Of a stretch of 64,000 nt of DNA, positions 8,618 through 21,926 are shown one piece after another (position 1 is the stretch's first letter; each line of letters begins with the position of its first letter). The translations under genes and the position numbers were made by a program. This DNA is from Bordetella genomosp. 1 (lineage in GTDB: Bacteria > Pseudomonadota > Gammaproteobacteria > Burkholderiales > Burkholderiaceae_B), in assembly GCF_002261335.1 (NCBI RefSeq), contig NZ_NEVL01000001.1, positions 186,001 to 250,000 on the forward strand, written 5' to 3'. The notes below the pieces were generated by a model. The model saw only the letters and a program-made list of their open reading frames with translations. It searched no databases and was not told the origin of the DNA.

Positions 8618-9388
8618 ATGACCCAGGCCACGATAGACCTCAACTCCGACATGGGCGAAGCCTTCGGCCCGTGGAAGATCGGCGACGACGTCGACGGCGA
8701 CATCATGCCGCTCATCAGCTCGGCCAACATCGCCACCGGCTTCCATGCCGGCGATCCCAACATCATGAACCGCAGCGTGATGCTGGCGCGCGAGCACGGC
8801 ATCGGCATCGGCGCCCATCCCGGCTTTCGCGACCTGGTCGGGTTCGGCCGCCGCGACCTGAACGAAAGCGCCGAGGGCCTGGTCAACGACATCGTGTATC
8901 AGCTCGGCGCGCTGCGCGAGTTCGCCCGCCGCCACGGCGTGCGCCTGCAGCACGTCAAGCCGCACGGCGCGCTCTACATGCGCGCCGCCCGCGACGAAAC
9001 CCTCTCGCGCCGGCTGGTGCAGACGCTGCGCGAACTGGAGCCCACGCTGCTGCTCTACTGCATGGAAAGCTCCATCACCTGCCAGGTCGCGCGCGAGCTG
9101 GGCCAGCCCGTGGTGCGCGAGTTCTACGCCGACCGTGACTACGACGCGAGCGGTTCCATCGTGTTCACGCGCTACACCCAGGCGCTCGACCCGCAGCAGG
9201 TCGCCGACAAGGTGCTGCGTGCCTGCACCGAGGGCAAGGTGCGCACGGTGGAGGGCCGCGACATCGCCATCGGCTTCGATTCGGTCTGCATCCACAGCGA
9301 CACCCCCGGCGCGCTGGCGCTGGTCCGGGCAACGCGCGCCCGGCTCGAGGGCGAGGGCATCCGGATCGCCCCGCCCCAGCTGTTCTGA
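8618..9388 (+). CDS. pxpA: LamB/YcsF family protein (5-oxoprolinase subunit A-like)
   Basis: Member of the LamB/YcsF family (PxpA), 256 residues, cytosolic. The N-terminal signature [14 protein letters not shown] is present, followed by [11 protein letters not shown] and [15 protein letters not shown], which supply the metal and substrate residues of the family, and [12 protein letters not shown]. PxpA works with PxpBC in ATP-dependent ring opening of 5-oxoproline. The ATG at 8618 follows a GAGGAG ribosome site; an upstream in-frame start at 8486 lies inside the promoter and operator region and is rejected. First gene of a five- or six-gene operon that also has biotin-enzyme subunits, so the substrate may differ from 5-oxoproline. 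Confidence 0.88.
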   Translation: MTQATIDLNSDMGEAFGPWKIGDDVDGDIMPLISSANIATGFHAGDPNIMNRSVMLAREHGIGIGAHPGFRDLVGFGRRDLNESAEGLVNDIVYQLGALREFARRHGVRLQHVKPHGALYMRAARDETLSRRLVQTLRELEPTLLLYCMESSITCQVARELGQPVVREFYADRDYDASGSIVFTRYTQALDPQQVADKVLRACTEGKVRTVEGRDIAIGFDSVCIHSDTPGALALVRATRARLEGEGIRIAPPQLF

Positions 9389-9425
9389 ACCCCCGCGAGT
9401 CCCATACCATTCCAAGGAGAAAATC

Positions 9426-9668
9426 ATGTCGCAGCAAGAGATCCGGAGCCCCCTGCCCGGCACCTTCTATCGGCGCCCGAGCCCCGACGCCGCTCCCTTC
9501 GTCGAGGTCGGCGGCAGCGTGAAGCCGGGCGATGTGGTCGGCATCGTCGAGGTGATGAAGCAATTCAACCAGGTCGAGGCGGACGTGGGCGGCGTGGTGA
9601 CCGACATCCTCGTGACCGACGGCGAGCCGGTGGATCCGGGCCAGGTCCTGATGCGGCTCGAGGGCTGA
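9426..9668 (+). CDS. Biotin carboxyl carrier protein-like subunit (AccB-type), short form
   Basis: Stand-alone biotinyl domain of 80 residues. The biotin-acceptor hairpin reads IVEVMKQFNQVEAD with lysine 45 as the predicted biotinylation site. The N-terminal SPLPGTFYRRPSP strand and the C-terminal VDPGQVLMRLEG strand complete the domain. It lacks the long Ala/Pro linker and N-terminal region of true AccB (about 150 residues), so it probably serves the operon's own carboxylase rather than acetyl-CoA carboxylase. A GGAGAAAATC ribosome site precedes the ATG. It ends three bases before the biotin carboxylase start. Confidence 0.88.
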   Translation: MSQQEIRSPLPGTFYRRPSPDAAPFVEVGGSVKPGDVVGIVEVMKQFNQVEADVGGVVTDILVTDGEPVDPGQVLMRLEG

Positions 9669-9671
9669 GGC

Positions 9672-11060
9672 ATGCGCGTGACGCCCTACTATCAGCCCCG
9701 CAGGATCCGCACCCTGCTCGTGGCCAATCGCGGCGAGATCGCCGTGCGCATCATCCGCGCTGCGCGCGAGCTCGGCATGCGCACGGTGGCCGTATACAGC
9801 GACGCCGACCGCGATGCCCTCGCCGTGCAGCTGGCCGACAGCGCCGTGCACATCGGCCCCGCGCACGCCACGCGCAGCTATCTCGACATCGGCGCGGTGC
9901 TTGCCGCGGCACGCGACAGCGGCGCCGACGCGATCCATCCGGGGTATGGCTTTCTGGCCGAGAACGCCGGCTTTGCCCAGGCGGTCGCCGATGCCGGCCT
10001 GATCTTCGTCGGCCCCGACGCGCAGACCATCCGCAGCATGGGCGACAAGGCGGCGGCGCGCGCCAGCGCCCAGGCCGCCGGCCTGCCCACCGTGCCCGGC
10101 AGCGAAGGCGTGGTGGCCTCGCTCGACGAGGCGCTGAGCCATGCCGCGCAGATCGGCTATCCGCTGATGATCAAGGCGGCGGCCGGGGGCGGCGGGCGCG
10201 GCATCCGCGTGGCCGTCGACGAGGCCCAGCTGCGCGAGGCGATCCCGCTGGCGCAGGCCGAGGCCCGCGCCGCATTCGGCGATGACGGCGTCTATCTCGA
10301 ACGCTACCTGCCCCGCGCGCGCCACATCGAGGTACAGGTGCTCGGCGACGGCGAGCGTGCGGTGCATCTGTTCGAGCGCGAATGCTCGCTGCAACGGCGG
10401 CGCCAGAAGATCTTCGAGGAAGCGCCGTCGCCCGCGCTCAGTCCCGCGCGGCGCCAGGCCCTGTGCGAGTCGGCGCTGCGCCTGACCGAATCGGTGGGCT
10501 ACCGCGGCGCCGGCACGCTGGAGTACCTCTACGACGAGGCCAACGAGGCGTTCTACTTCATCGAGATGAACACGCGGATCCAGGTCGAGCACCCGATCAC
10601 CGAGGCGATCACCGGCATCGACCTGGTGCGCGAGATGCTGCGCATCGCCGACGGCGAGCCGCTGCGGCTGCGCCAGGCCGACATCGTGATGCGCGGCGCG
10701 GCGATCGAGTGCCGTCTCAATGCCGAGGATCCGGCGCGCAAGTTCGCGCCCGGCCCCGGCACGGTCGCGCACGTGCGCTGGCCCGCGGGCCCGGGCGTGC
10801 GCATCGACTCGATGGTGTACGCCGGCAGCGTGGTGCCGCCCTACTACGATTCCTTGCTGGCCAAGCTGATCGTGTGGGACGAGGACCGGGCCGGCGCGCT
10901 GGCGCGGCTGGCCCGCGCGCTCGACGAGACCCGCTTCGAAGGCGTGCCTTCGACGCTGGCGCTGCACCGTGCGCTGGTGGCCGACCCCGGCGTCGCCGCG
11001 GGCGACTACCACACCAACTATCTCGAAACCTGGATGCAGCAGCGGGAGGCAGACCTATGA
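9672..11060 (+). CDS. Biotin carboxylase (AccC-like) of a LamB/YcsF operon
   Basis: ATP-grasp enzyme that carboxylates biotin with bicarbonate and ATP, 462 residues. It shows the AccC landmarks: LLVANRGEIAVRIIRAARE, AIHPGYGFLAEN, the glycine-rich ATP loop KAAAGGGGRGIRV, HIEVQVLGDG, ECSLQRRRQKIFEEAPS, GAGTLEYLYDE, IEMNTRIQVEHPITE and ECRLNAEDP. Given the operon, it probably charges the small carrier encoded just upstream. Its stop overlaps the next start (ATGA at 11057-11060). A second, housekeeping accC would be expected elsewhere in the genome. Confidence 0.92.
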   Translation: MRVTPYYQPRRIRTLLVANRGEIAVRIIRAARELGMRTVAVYSDADRDALAVQLADSAVHIGPAHATRSYLDIGAVLAAARDSGADAIHPGYGFLAENAGFAQAVADAGLIFVGPDAQTIRSMGDKAAARASAQAAGLPTVPGSEGVVASLDEALSHAAQIGYPLMIKAAAGGGGRGIRVAVDEAQLREAIPLAQAEARAAFGDDGVYLERYLPRARHIEVQVLGDGERAVHLFERECSLQRRRQKIFEEAPSPALSPARRQALCESALRLTESVGYRGAGTLEYLYDEANEAFYFIEMNTRIQVEHPITEAITGIDLVREMLRIADGEPLRLRQADIVMRGAAIECRLNAEDPARKFAPGPGTVAHVRWPAGPGVRIDSMVYAGSVVPPYYDSLLAKLIVWDEDRAGALARLARALDETRFEGVPSTLALHRALVADPGVAAGDYHTNYLETWMQQREADL

Positions 11061-11932
11061 GCGTGCGCTACACCTACGGCGGCGACGAGTTCATCTTTGC
11101 CGAGATCAGCGAGTCGATGTCGCTCGCGGCCTTCTTCAAGGGCATGGCGATCACGCGGGCGCTGCGCGAGCGGGCCGTGCCGGGCGTGTCGGAGATCTGC
11201 CCGGCCAATGCCTCCTACCAGATCCGCTACGACCCGGAGCAGGTGGCGCCCGAGGCCATGCTGGCGATCCTGCGCGAACTCGAGGCGGCCATCGACCTCG
11301 ACAACCTCACGCTCGATACCCGCATCATCGAGGTGCCGGTGCTCTACAACGATCCCTGGACCCACGAGACCCTGATGCGCTTTCGCGAGCGGCACCAGGA
11401 TCCGGCGTCCACCGACCTGGAGTACGCGGCGCGCCTCAACGGCTATGCCGGCATCGACGAGTTCATCGGCGCGCATTCGGGCGCGCCCTGGTTCGTGTCG
11501 ATGGTCGGCTTCGTGGCGGGCCTGCCGTTCATGTTCCAGATGGTGGAGCGCGAACGCCAGCTCGAGGTGCCGAAGTATCTGCGCCCGCGCACCGACACCC
11601 CCAAGCACACCGTCGGCCACGGCGGCTGCTTCGCCTGCATCTATTCCGTGCGCGGGGCCGGCGGCTATCAGATGTTCGGCGTGACGCCGGCGCCGATCTT
11701 CGAGCCGGCGCAGCGCCAGGCGCACCTGCGCGACTCGATGGTGTTCTTCCGGCCCGGCGACATCGTCAAGTTCAAGCCGATCACGCGCGCCGAGTACGAC
11801 ACGGCGGTGGCCGAGGTGGAGGCGGGCACGTTCCAGCTGCGCATCCGGCCGGTGTCGTTCTCGCTGTCCGAATTCCTCGCGGCGCCCTCGCAGTACAACG
11901 CCCGCCTTCTGGAGACGCTCCATGTCGCATGA
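11057..11932 (+). CDS. Carboxyltransferase domain protein (KipI/PxpB-like)
   Basis: Protein of 291 residues of the KipI/PxpB (AHS1) family, equivalent to the first half of the carboxyltransferase domain of urea carboxylase. Recognisable parts are VPVLYNDPWTHETLMRF, the GFVAGLPFMFQM block where KipI proteins have a Gly-Phe-x-x-Gly-Phe-Pro motif, and GGYQMFGVTPAPIFEP. It is longer than E. coli PxpB (218 residues) and diverges in the central Gly-rich motif (THTVGHGGCFACIYS is not typical), so it belongs to a separate subfamily. Start and stop both overlap neighbours (ATGA with accC; 11 bases with the next gene), implying co-translation. Confidence 0.82.
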   Translation: MSVRYTYGGDEFIFAEISESMSLAAFFKGMAITRALRERAVPGVSEICPANASYQIRYDPEQVAPEAMLAILRELEAAIDLDNLTLDTRIIEVPVLYNDPWTHETLMRFRERHQDPASTDLEYAARLNGYAGIDEFIGAHSGAPWFVSMVGFVAGLPFMFQMVERERQLEVPKYLRPRTDTPKHTVGHGGCFACIYSVRGAGGYQMFGVTPAPIFEPAQRQAHLRDSMVFFRPGDIVKFKPITRAEYDTAVAEVEAGTFQLRIRPVSFSLSEFLAAPSQYNARLLETLHVA

Positions 11933-12909
11933 CGCACCGCTCATCGAAGTGATCAAGCCCGGGCTCGCCACCTCGGTCCAGGACCGCGGCCGCCAGGGCC
12001 ACTACCACCTGGGCATTCCGCCCTCGGGCGCTCTCGACCAGTTCGCGCTGGCCGCGGCCAATCTGCTGGTGGGCAATGCCGAGGATGCCGCCGTGCTCGA
12101 ATGCACGCTGCTCGGCCCCACCCTGCGCTTCGAGCGCGGCGCTGATCGCCGTGACCGGCGCGACCATGGTGCCCAAGATCGATGGCCAGGCGCAGGCCTG
12201 CAACACGGCGCTGGCCGTGCCCGCGGGCGCCACGCTGTCGTTCGACTTCGTGCAGGCCGGCGCGCGCGCCTGCCTGGCGATCGCCGGGGGCATCGACGTG
12301 CCCGAGGTGCTGGGCAGCCGTTCCACCTACACCCTGGGCGCGATCGGCGGCCTCGAGGGCCGCAGGCTGCAGGCGGGCGACCGCCTTCGCGTAGGCCCGC
12401 CCCGGCGGCCGGTGCGTGCGGGCCTGGCGCTGGCGGGCGAGCTCGCCGCGCCGTGCCCGAAGGAGCAGGTGCTGCGCGTGCTGCCCGGCCTGTACGACCA
12501 TCGCCTCGCGCCGGAATCGGCGGCCTCTTTCTATGAAGACAGCTGGACCGTCACGTCCGAGGCCGACCGCATCGGCTATCGCTACAAGAAGGGCCGGCCG
12601 CTGCGGTTCCAGCCGCGCGAGCAGCCGTTCGGCGCCGGCGCCGATCCGTCGAACATCGTGGACGCCTGCTACCCGATCGGCTCGATCCAGGTGCCCGCCG
12701 GCGTCGAGCCCATCATCCTGCACCGCGACGCCGTGTCGGGGGGCGGCTACGCGATGATCGGCACCGTGATCAGCGCCGACCTCGACAAGGTCGGCCAGAT
12801 GCAGCCCAACCAGCAGGCCCGTTTCGAGCGGGTCTCGATGGAGACGGCGCTGCAGGCCCGTAAGGATTACCGCGCCCGGCTCGAGCGCCTGCGCGCCGCG
12901 CTGGGCTAG
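11922..12909 (+). pseudogene. KipA/PxpC-like carboxyltransferase subunit, interrupted by a frameshift
   Basis: AHS2 (KipA/PxpC) family protein, pairing with the preceding gene to form a carboxyltransferase-type unit. The first 72 residues (IEVIKPGLATSVQDRGRQGH, PPSGALDQFALAAANLLVGN, ending LRFER) read in the frame of the ATG at 11922. The rest (ALIAVTGATMVPKIDG, CLAIAGGIDVPEVLGS, GAIGGLEG and the C-terminus at 12909) reads one frame over. The break is at about 12134-12142. Restoring two bases at CGCG/GCGCTG would give the expected ERDALIAVTGA, matching the spacing in E. coli PxpC; removing one base would leave it one residue short. It may be a true inactivating mutation, a recoded site or a sequencing error. 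Confidence 0.85.
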
Positions 12910-13063
12910 CCCCACCCCTTCCCTTCGATCCGCCGTTGTTCTGCCTCCCGCCCGATGCCGCAGGCGGGGCGGGCGCCCCTGCGCCCGTGCCTTACGCGAT
13001 GTACCCGCATTACGCCGTACTCGTCCGCACTTCGCGGTTCTTCAGCACGTCAGGAGAGCCTCC

Positions 13064-14401
13064 ATGGCCAACCTCACCCGCAACGACTCCTCTTCCGATC
13101 GGGATACTTCCCTGAGCACCGTGGCCGATGCCGACCGCATGGGCCGCTTTCCGCTCACCATGGCCTGGTGGGCCGTCTGCAGCGCCATCTTCTACATCGT
13201 GGTGGGCGCCACGCTCGCGCTCAACTACGGCGCCCGCAACGCCATCATCGGCATGGTGCTGTCGGTGATCTCCTATGGCCTCGTCAACAGCGTGATCTCG
13301 CGCTACGCCATTCGCACCGGCCAGTCGGTGGCGCTGTTCTCGCGCCGCGTCTTCGGCACCTCGGGGGCGGCGCTCGCCACGCTGATCTTCTTCGCCACCG
13401 CGATCTACTACGCGGTATTCGAGGGCTCGGTGATGGCGGTCGCCGCGCACCACATGTTCCCGGCCGTGCCCTACTGGGCCTTCGCGCTGCTGGTGGTGAT
13501 CTACAGCGTGCTGCTGATCTTCGGCAGCGTGCAGCGCTGGCTCGACAAGTTCAACGGCGTGCTGCTGCCCTTCTACCTCGGCGGGCTGCTGCTCGCGGTG
13601 GTGCTGGCCACGCGCGAGTACGGCTACAGCGACGCCTGGCTCGCATTCGGGCCGGCAAGCGGGCCGGTGGCGGGCGGCTGGTGGGACGCCTACGTGTACT
13701 ACATGGGCGTCTGGATCCTGATGATGTTCACGTTCGACTACGCCCGCTTCGGCCGCCCCGAGGATGCGCGCTATCACGGCCGCTACAACTTCGGCATGCC
13801 GTTCTACCTCGTCACCTTCCTGCTCAACGGCGTGGCCGGCATCTATCTGGTGAGCGTCATCCCGGGCGACGGAGCGTTGAGCGAGGTGTCGGTGGTGCTG
13901 GCCCTGCTCAAGCTGATGGGGCTGGGCGGGCTGTTCTTCGTCTGGGTCACGCAGACCCGCATCAACACCGCCAACTACTACCTCGCCACGATCAACATGC
14001 AGGCCTTCTTCGCGCGCTTCGGCCAGACGCGCTGGCCCAAGGCCGCGTGGGCGGTGATCGTGGGGCTGGTGTCGTATGCGCTGATGCTGTTCGACGTGTT
14101 CGCCTACCTGCTCCAGGCGCTGGCCTACCAGGGCATCTTCGTGGTTGCGTGGGTCGCCGTGGCGCTGGTGCACATGCTGGCGGTTGGGGAGGGTCCCGAG
14201 ACGCAAGGGCCGGTGAGCGCCTACAACCGCAGCGGCCTGAGCGCCTGGTTCGCCGGCGCGATCAGCGGCCTGGTGCTGATGCAGGTCGAGGGCGTGGCGG
14301 CCACGTTCGCGGCGCCGGCCAGCTTCGTGGTCGCGGCGCTGGTGTACTGGGCCGGCCAAGCCGCGATATCCGGTCCGCGCATGGAGGGCGACGGCGCCTG
14401 A
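13064..14401 (+). CDS. NCS1-family permease (cytosine/purine/hydantoin type)
   Basis: Inner-membrane transporter of 445 residues with about twelve hydrophobic segments. NCS1 features are an early MAWWAVCSAIFYIVVGATLA helix, NYGARNAIIGMVLS, a pair of helices rich in small residues (FGTSGAALATLIFFATAIYY) and FDYARFGRPEDARYHGRYN in the middle of the protein. NCS1 carriers import nucleobases, allantoin, hydantoins or related cyclic amides with Na+ or H+. A ribosome site CAGGAGAGCC precedes the ATG. It lies about 150 bp after the carboxyltransferase genes on the same strand and plausibly brings in the operon's substrate. Confidence 0.88.
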   Translation: MANLTRNDSSSDRDTSLSTVADADRMGRFPLTMAWWAVCSAIFYIVVGATLALNYGARNAIIGMVLSVISYGLVNSVISRYAIRTGQSVALFSRRVFGTSGAALATLIFFATAIYYAVFEGSVMAVAAHHMFPAVPYWAFALLVVIYSVLLIFGSVQRWLDKFNGVLLPFYLGGLLLAVVLATREYGYSDAWLAFGPASGPVAGGWWDAYVYYMGVWILMMFTFDYARFGRPEDARYHGRYNFGMPFYLVTFLLNGVAGIYLVSVIPGDGALSEVSVVLALLKLMGLGGLFFVWVTQTRINTANYYLATINMQAFFARFGQTRWPKAAWAVIVGLVSYALMLFDVFAYLLQALAYQGIFVVAWVAVALVHMLAVGEGPETQGPVSAYNRSGLSAWFAGAISGLVLMQVEGVAATFAAPASFVVAALVYWAGQAAISGPRMEGDGA

Positions 14402-14404
14402 ACG

Positions 14405-14438
14405 AAAAAACGGCCGGCCCCTCGCGGGTGCCGGCCGT
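14405..14438 (-). terminator. Intrinsic terminator of gltBD
   Basis: On the minus strand an 8-bp GC stem (CGGCCGGC paired with GCCGGCCG) with a 12-base loop is followed by a run of six T. It lies 22 bp after the gltD stop, between the convergent permease gene and gltD. Confidence 0.85.
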
Positions 14439-14459
14439 GCTTGCCGAACGCTGCGCGGA

Positions 14460-15926
14460 TCAGCGCGGCAGTTCGGAGCTGCCCATCAGGAACTCATCCA
14501 CGGCGCGGGCGCACTGGCGGCCTTCGCGGATGGCCCAGACCACCAGCGATTGACCGCGGCGCATGTCGCCGGCGGCGAACACCTTGTCGACGTTGGTGCG
14601 GTAGTCGTCGGTGTTGGCGCGGGCATTGCCGCGACCGTCGCGATCCACGCCGAAGGCGTCGAGCACGGTCTGCACCGGCGACACGAAGCCCATGGCGAGC
14701 AGCACCAGGTCGGCCTTGATCTCGAACTCGGAACCTTCGACGTCGCGCATCTTCATCTGGCCGGTGGCTTCGTCCTTGAACCACTCGACGCGGGCGCCGA
14801 CCAGCTTCTCGACCTTGCCATTGCTGCCCTTGAAGGCCTTGGTGGTGACGGCCCAGTCGCGCTGGCAGCCTTCGTCGTGCGACGAGGAGGTGCGCAGCTT
14901 CAGCGGCCAGTACGGCCACACCATCGGCTTGTTCTCGCTTTCGGGCGGCTGCGGCAGCAGCTCGAATTGCGTGACCGAGGCGGCGCCGTGGCGGTTGCTG
15001 GTGCCGACGCAGTCGGAGCCGGTGTCGCCACCGCCGATCACCACCACGTGCTTGCCCTTGGCCAGGGTCTGGTCGACCAGGCGGTCACCGGCCACGGCCT
15101 TGTTCTGCTGGCGCAGGAAGTCCATGGCGTAGTAGACGCCCGACAGCTCGCGGCCCGGCACGGGCAGGTCGCGCGGGGTCTCCGAGCCGCCGCTCATCAC
15201 GATGGCGTCGAAGTCGGCCTGCAGCGACTGCGGCGTGCGCACGGTCAGGCCGTCGGCGGCCGCGTCGCCCGGGTTGCCGATGTAGGTCGACGGCTGGAAC
15301 TCCACGCCCTCGGCTTCCATCTGCGCCACGCGGCGGTCGATCTGGGCCTTTTCGAGCTTGAAGTCGGGGATGCCGTAACGCAGCAGGCCGCCGATGCGAT
15401 CGCTCTTCTCGAACAGGGTCACGCTGTGGCCGGCGCGGGCCAGCTGCTGCGCGGCGGCCATGCCGGCCGGGCCGGAGCCCACCACGGCGACCTTCTTGCC
15501 GGTCTTGCGTGCCGGCAGTTGCGGCACCACCCAGCCTTCGGCCCAACCCTTGTCGATGATCGCGTGTTCGATCGACTTGATACCGACAGCGTCGCTGTTG
15601 ATGTTCAAGGTACAGGCGGCTTCACACGGCGCCGGGCAGATGCGGCCGGTGAATTCCGGGAAGTTGTTGGTGGAGTGCAGCACGTCGAGCGCGGCACGCC
15701 AGTCCTGGCGATACACCAGGTCGTTCCAGTCCGGAATGATGTTGTTGACCGGGCAGCCGTTGTTGCAGAACGGGATGCCGCAGTCCATGCAACGCGCGGC
15801 CTGCTGCTTGGCCTGGTCGTCGCTCAGGTGCAGCACGAATTCGCGCCAGTGCTTCAGGCGCTTCGCGGGGGCTTCAGACGCCTCTTGCAGGCGCTGATAT
15901 TCCATAAAGCCAGTGATCTTTCCCAT
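14460..15926 (-). CDS. gltD: Glutamate synthase, small (beta) subunit
   Basis: NADPH-dependent beta subunit of glutamate synthase, 488 residues. It passes electrons from NADPH to the alpha subunit for conversion of glutamine plus 2-oxoglutarate to two glutamates. The N-terminal iron-sulfur cysteines are in [14 protein letters not shown] and [12 protein letters not shown]. The FAD-binding motif is [19 protein letters not shown] and the NADPH-binding motif [14 protein letters not shown]. The start [13 protein letters not shown] at 15926 is the conserved GltD N-terminus. It lies 8 bp downstream of gltB and ends at a strong terminator. Confidence 0.97.
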   Translation of the reverse strand: MGKITGFMEYQRLQEASEAPAKRLKHWREFVLHLSDDQAKQQAARCMDCGIPFCNNGCPVNNIIPDWNDLVYRQDWRAALDVLHSTNNFPEFTGRICPAPCEAACTLNINSDAVGIKSIEHAIIDKGWAEGWVVPQLPARKTGKKVAVVGSGPAGMAAAQQLARAGHSVTLFEKSDRIGGLLRYGIPDFKLEKAQIDRRVAQMEAEGVEFQPSTYIGNPGDAAADGLTVRTPQSLQADFDAIVMSGGSETPRDLPVPGRELSGVYYAMDFLRQQNKAVAGDRLVDQTLAKGKHVVVIGGGDTGSDCVGTSNRHGAASVTQFELLPQPPESENKPMVWPYWPLKLRTSSSHDEGCQRDWAVTTKAFKGSNGKVEKLVGARVEWFKDEATGQMKMRDVEGSEFEIKADLVLLAMGFVSPVQTVLDAFGVDRDGRGNARANTDDYRTNVDKVFAAGDMRRGQSLVVWAIREGRQCARAVDEFLMGSSELPR

Positions 15927-15934
15927 GTCTTTCC

Positions 15935-20674
<4,740 letters not shown>

Positions 20675-20772
20675 AACGCGCTCCGCAGTGGCCTGCGTCG
20701 TGAATGTTGCAGTGCAGGAGGCGACATTACTGCGCGCAGGGTCATCGCGCAACAGGAATTTAGGGGGTATGT

Positions 20773-20815
20773 CCCCAAATAATCAAATGAGAAGAATTCT
20801 TGATTAATATTGGGG
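20773..20815. repeat. AT-rich imperfect inverted repeat upstream of gltB
   Basis: CCCCAAATAATCAA (20773-20786) pairs, with two unpaired bases, with TTGATTAATATTGGGG (20800-20815) around a palindromic AGAATTCT. It sits about 100-140 bp before the gltB start in a GC-rich genome and could be an operator or attenuator. The rest of the 345-bp gap (20675-21019) is AT-rich promoter-like sequence plus the terminator of the gene that precedes gltB on the minus strand. Confidence 0.5.
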
Positions 20816-20975
20816 CCATAGACAAATGGCTTATAAATCAGGATATTGAGATTTCACGAATTTGAACTTCATGTTGCTTTGGCGGTGAAAGTGCCATAAT
20901 CCGGTTTATATGTCCCCGTTTTATGGGGCCTTATTTCTGGCCCCGGCGGTGTAAAAAACAACGCAGCAATGACAA

Positions 20976-20995
20976 AACCCGGCCGAGGCCGGGTT
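20976..20995 (-). terminator. Intrinsic terminator of the RAYT-like gene
   Basis: On the minus strand AACCCGGCC pairs with GGCCGGGTT across a two-base loop, followed by TTGTC; the stem therefore leads into a short T run. It lies about 25 bp after the stop of the gene ending at 21020 and separates it from the gltB promoter. Confidence 0.75.
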
Positions 20996-21019
20996 CGAGG
21001 GGGACGCGCGAGAAGGAGC

Positions 21020-21850
21020 TCAGCGGGAGGCGCCGCCGCTGCCGTGAGGTCCGGCACCGCCGTCGGTGGGGGCCACCGGCGGCTCCGCGCCCGGCCGGTC
21101 GAGATCGCGCGCCGGGTCGGCGGCGGCGGCGTGTTCCGGTGCGGTGTCGGCCGGGGACGCCGGCTTCTTGCGCGGCCGGCCGCGCTGACCCGGCGCCACG
21201 CGTCGGCTGGCGGTGTGGGCCAGGCTGGCGATGAAGTCGGGACCGCCCAAGGCCCATTGGCCGGACACGGCCTGCTCGATGCGCTGCGACTGGTCGCGCG
21301 AGAGGCCGTCCTGCAGGCGCTTGCGGTAATTCGCCTGGCGATCGAACGGCGTGTTGCCGCAGGCCCAGTAATCGGCATGATCGGACTGCCATTGCACCGG
21401 CGGCACCGAGGTGTTGCCGGTGTGGCTGGCGGCCGACGACCAGGGCCAGGAATCGGGATCCACCGAGGCGCCGCTGCGCACCGGGTATGTTTCGAGCCAG
21501 ACCAGCGACGGCAGCACCCACACGCCCGGCTCGAGCAGCGCCGAGCGGTAGCGGCCGGCGAATACGCGGCCGCCACGCAGGCGGGCCGCGAGGTTGCGAC
21601 CCAGCGTCTGCATCAGGCGCGGCAGGCCTTCCTCGTCGGCCGGCGTCGCCAGCAACAGGATGCGATCATTGGCCAGGACCCAGCCATGGACCGCGACTTT
21701 GTGGCGCTGCGCCGACTCACCAAGCCAGCCGGCCAGTTGATTCAGGATGTCGCCGGGCGCCGGTTGGGACGGCGCGGCCAGCGACTGCACGAAGTTGGCC
21801 TGCACCAGTTGGGGCAGCCCAGGGGCATACAAGCGGGGCAGTCGGGCCAT
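21020..21850 (-). CDS. Degenerate REP-associated tyrosine transposase (RAYT/Y1)-like protein, likely domesticated
   Basis: 276 residues. The Y1/RAYT fold is recognisable from the opening MARLPRLYAPGLPQLVQ, the strand VAVHGWVLANDRILLLATP, FAGRYRSALLE and DPDSWPWSSAASH. The two catalytic histidines, normally in Asn-His-Val-His after that strand, are replaced by Asn-Asp-Arg-Ile (61-64). The helix that should carry the nucleophilic tyrosine (GRNLAARLRGG) has none. The enzyme cannot act as a normal transposase, yet the frame is intact, so it may have been kept as a DNA-binding protein. The basic then Ala/Pro/Asp-rich tail (from about residue 215) is a non-family extension. It has its own promoter and terminator and lies just upstream of gltB. 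Confidence 0.75.
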   Translation of the reverse strand: MARLPRLYAPGLPQLVQANFVQSLAAPSQPAPGDILNQLAGWLGESAQRHKVAVHGWVLANDRILLLATPADEEGLPRLMQTLGRNLAARLRGGRVFAGRYRSALLEPGVWVLPSLVWLETYPVRSGASVDPDSWPWSSAASHTGNTSVPPVQWQSDHADYWACGNTPFDRQANYRKRLQDGLSRDQSQRIEQAVSGQWALGGPDFIASLAHTASRRVAPGQRGRPRKKPASPADTAPEHAAAADPARDLDRPGAEPPVAPTDGGAGPHGSGGASR

Positions 21851-21897
21851 AGTCGGGTCTTGCGGGACGCAAGCTCATGTAGATTGCACACACACTA

Positions 21898-21926
21898 TAA
21901 ATAGTGCCGGCGTGGTCGGCGGTCAA
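21898..21926 (-). promoter_or_regulatory. Sigma-70 promoter of the RAYT-like gene
   Basis: Read on the minus strand, TTGACC is followed after 17 bases by TATTTA (overlapping TATAGT), about 48 bp before the start codon at 21850. A small dyad CACTAT/ATAGTG overlaps the -10 and could be an operator. In the rest of 21927-22255 I see only an inverted repeat AAATCGGT (21952-21959) / ACCGATTT (21987-21994), with no gene. Confidence 0.6.

Noticed and set aside
20976-20995. REP-type palindrome associated with the RAYT-like gene
   Set aside because: The hairpin occurs once, directly at the gene end and followed by T residues, which fits a terminator. No dispersed REP copies were seen in the window.
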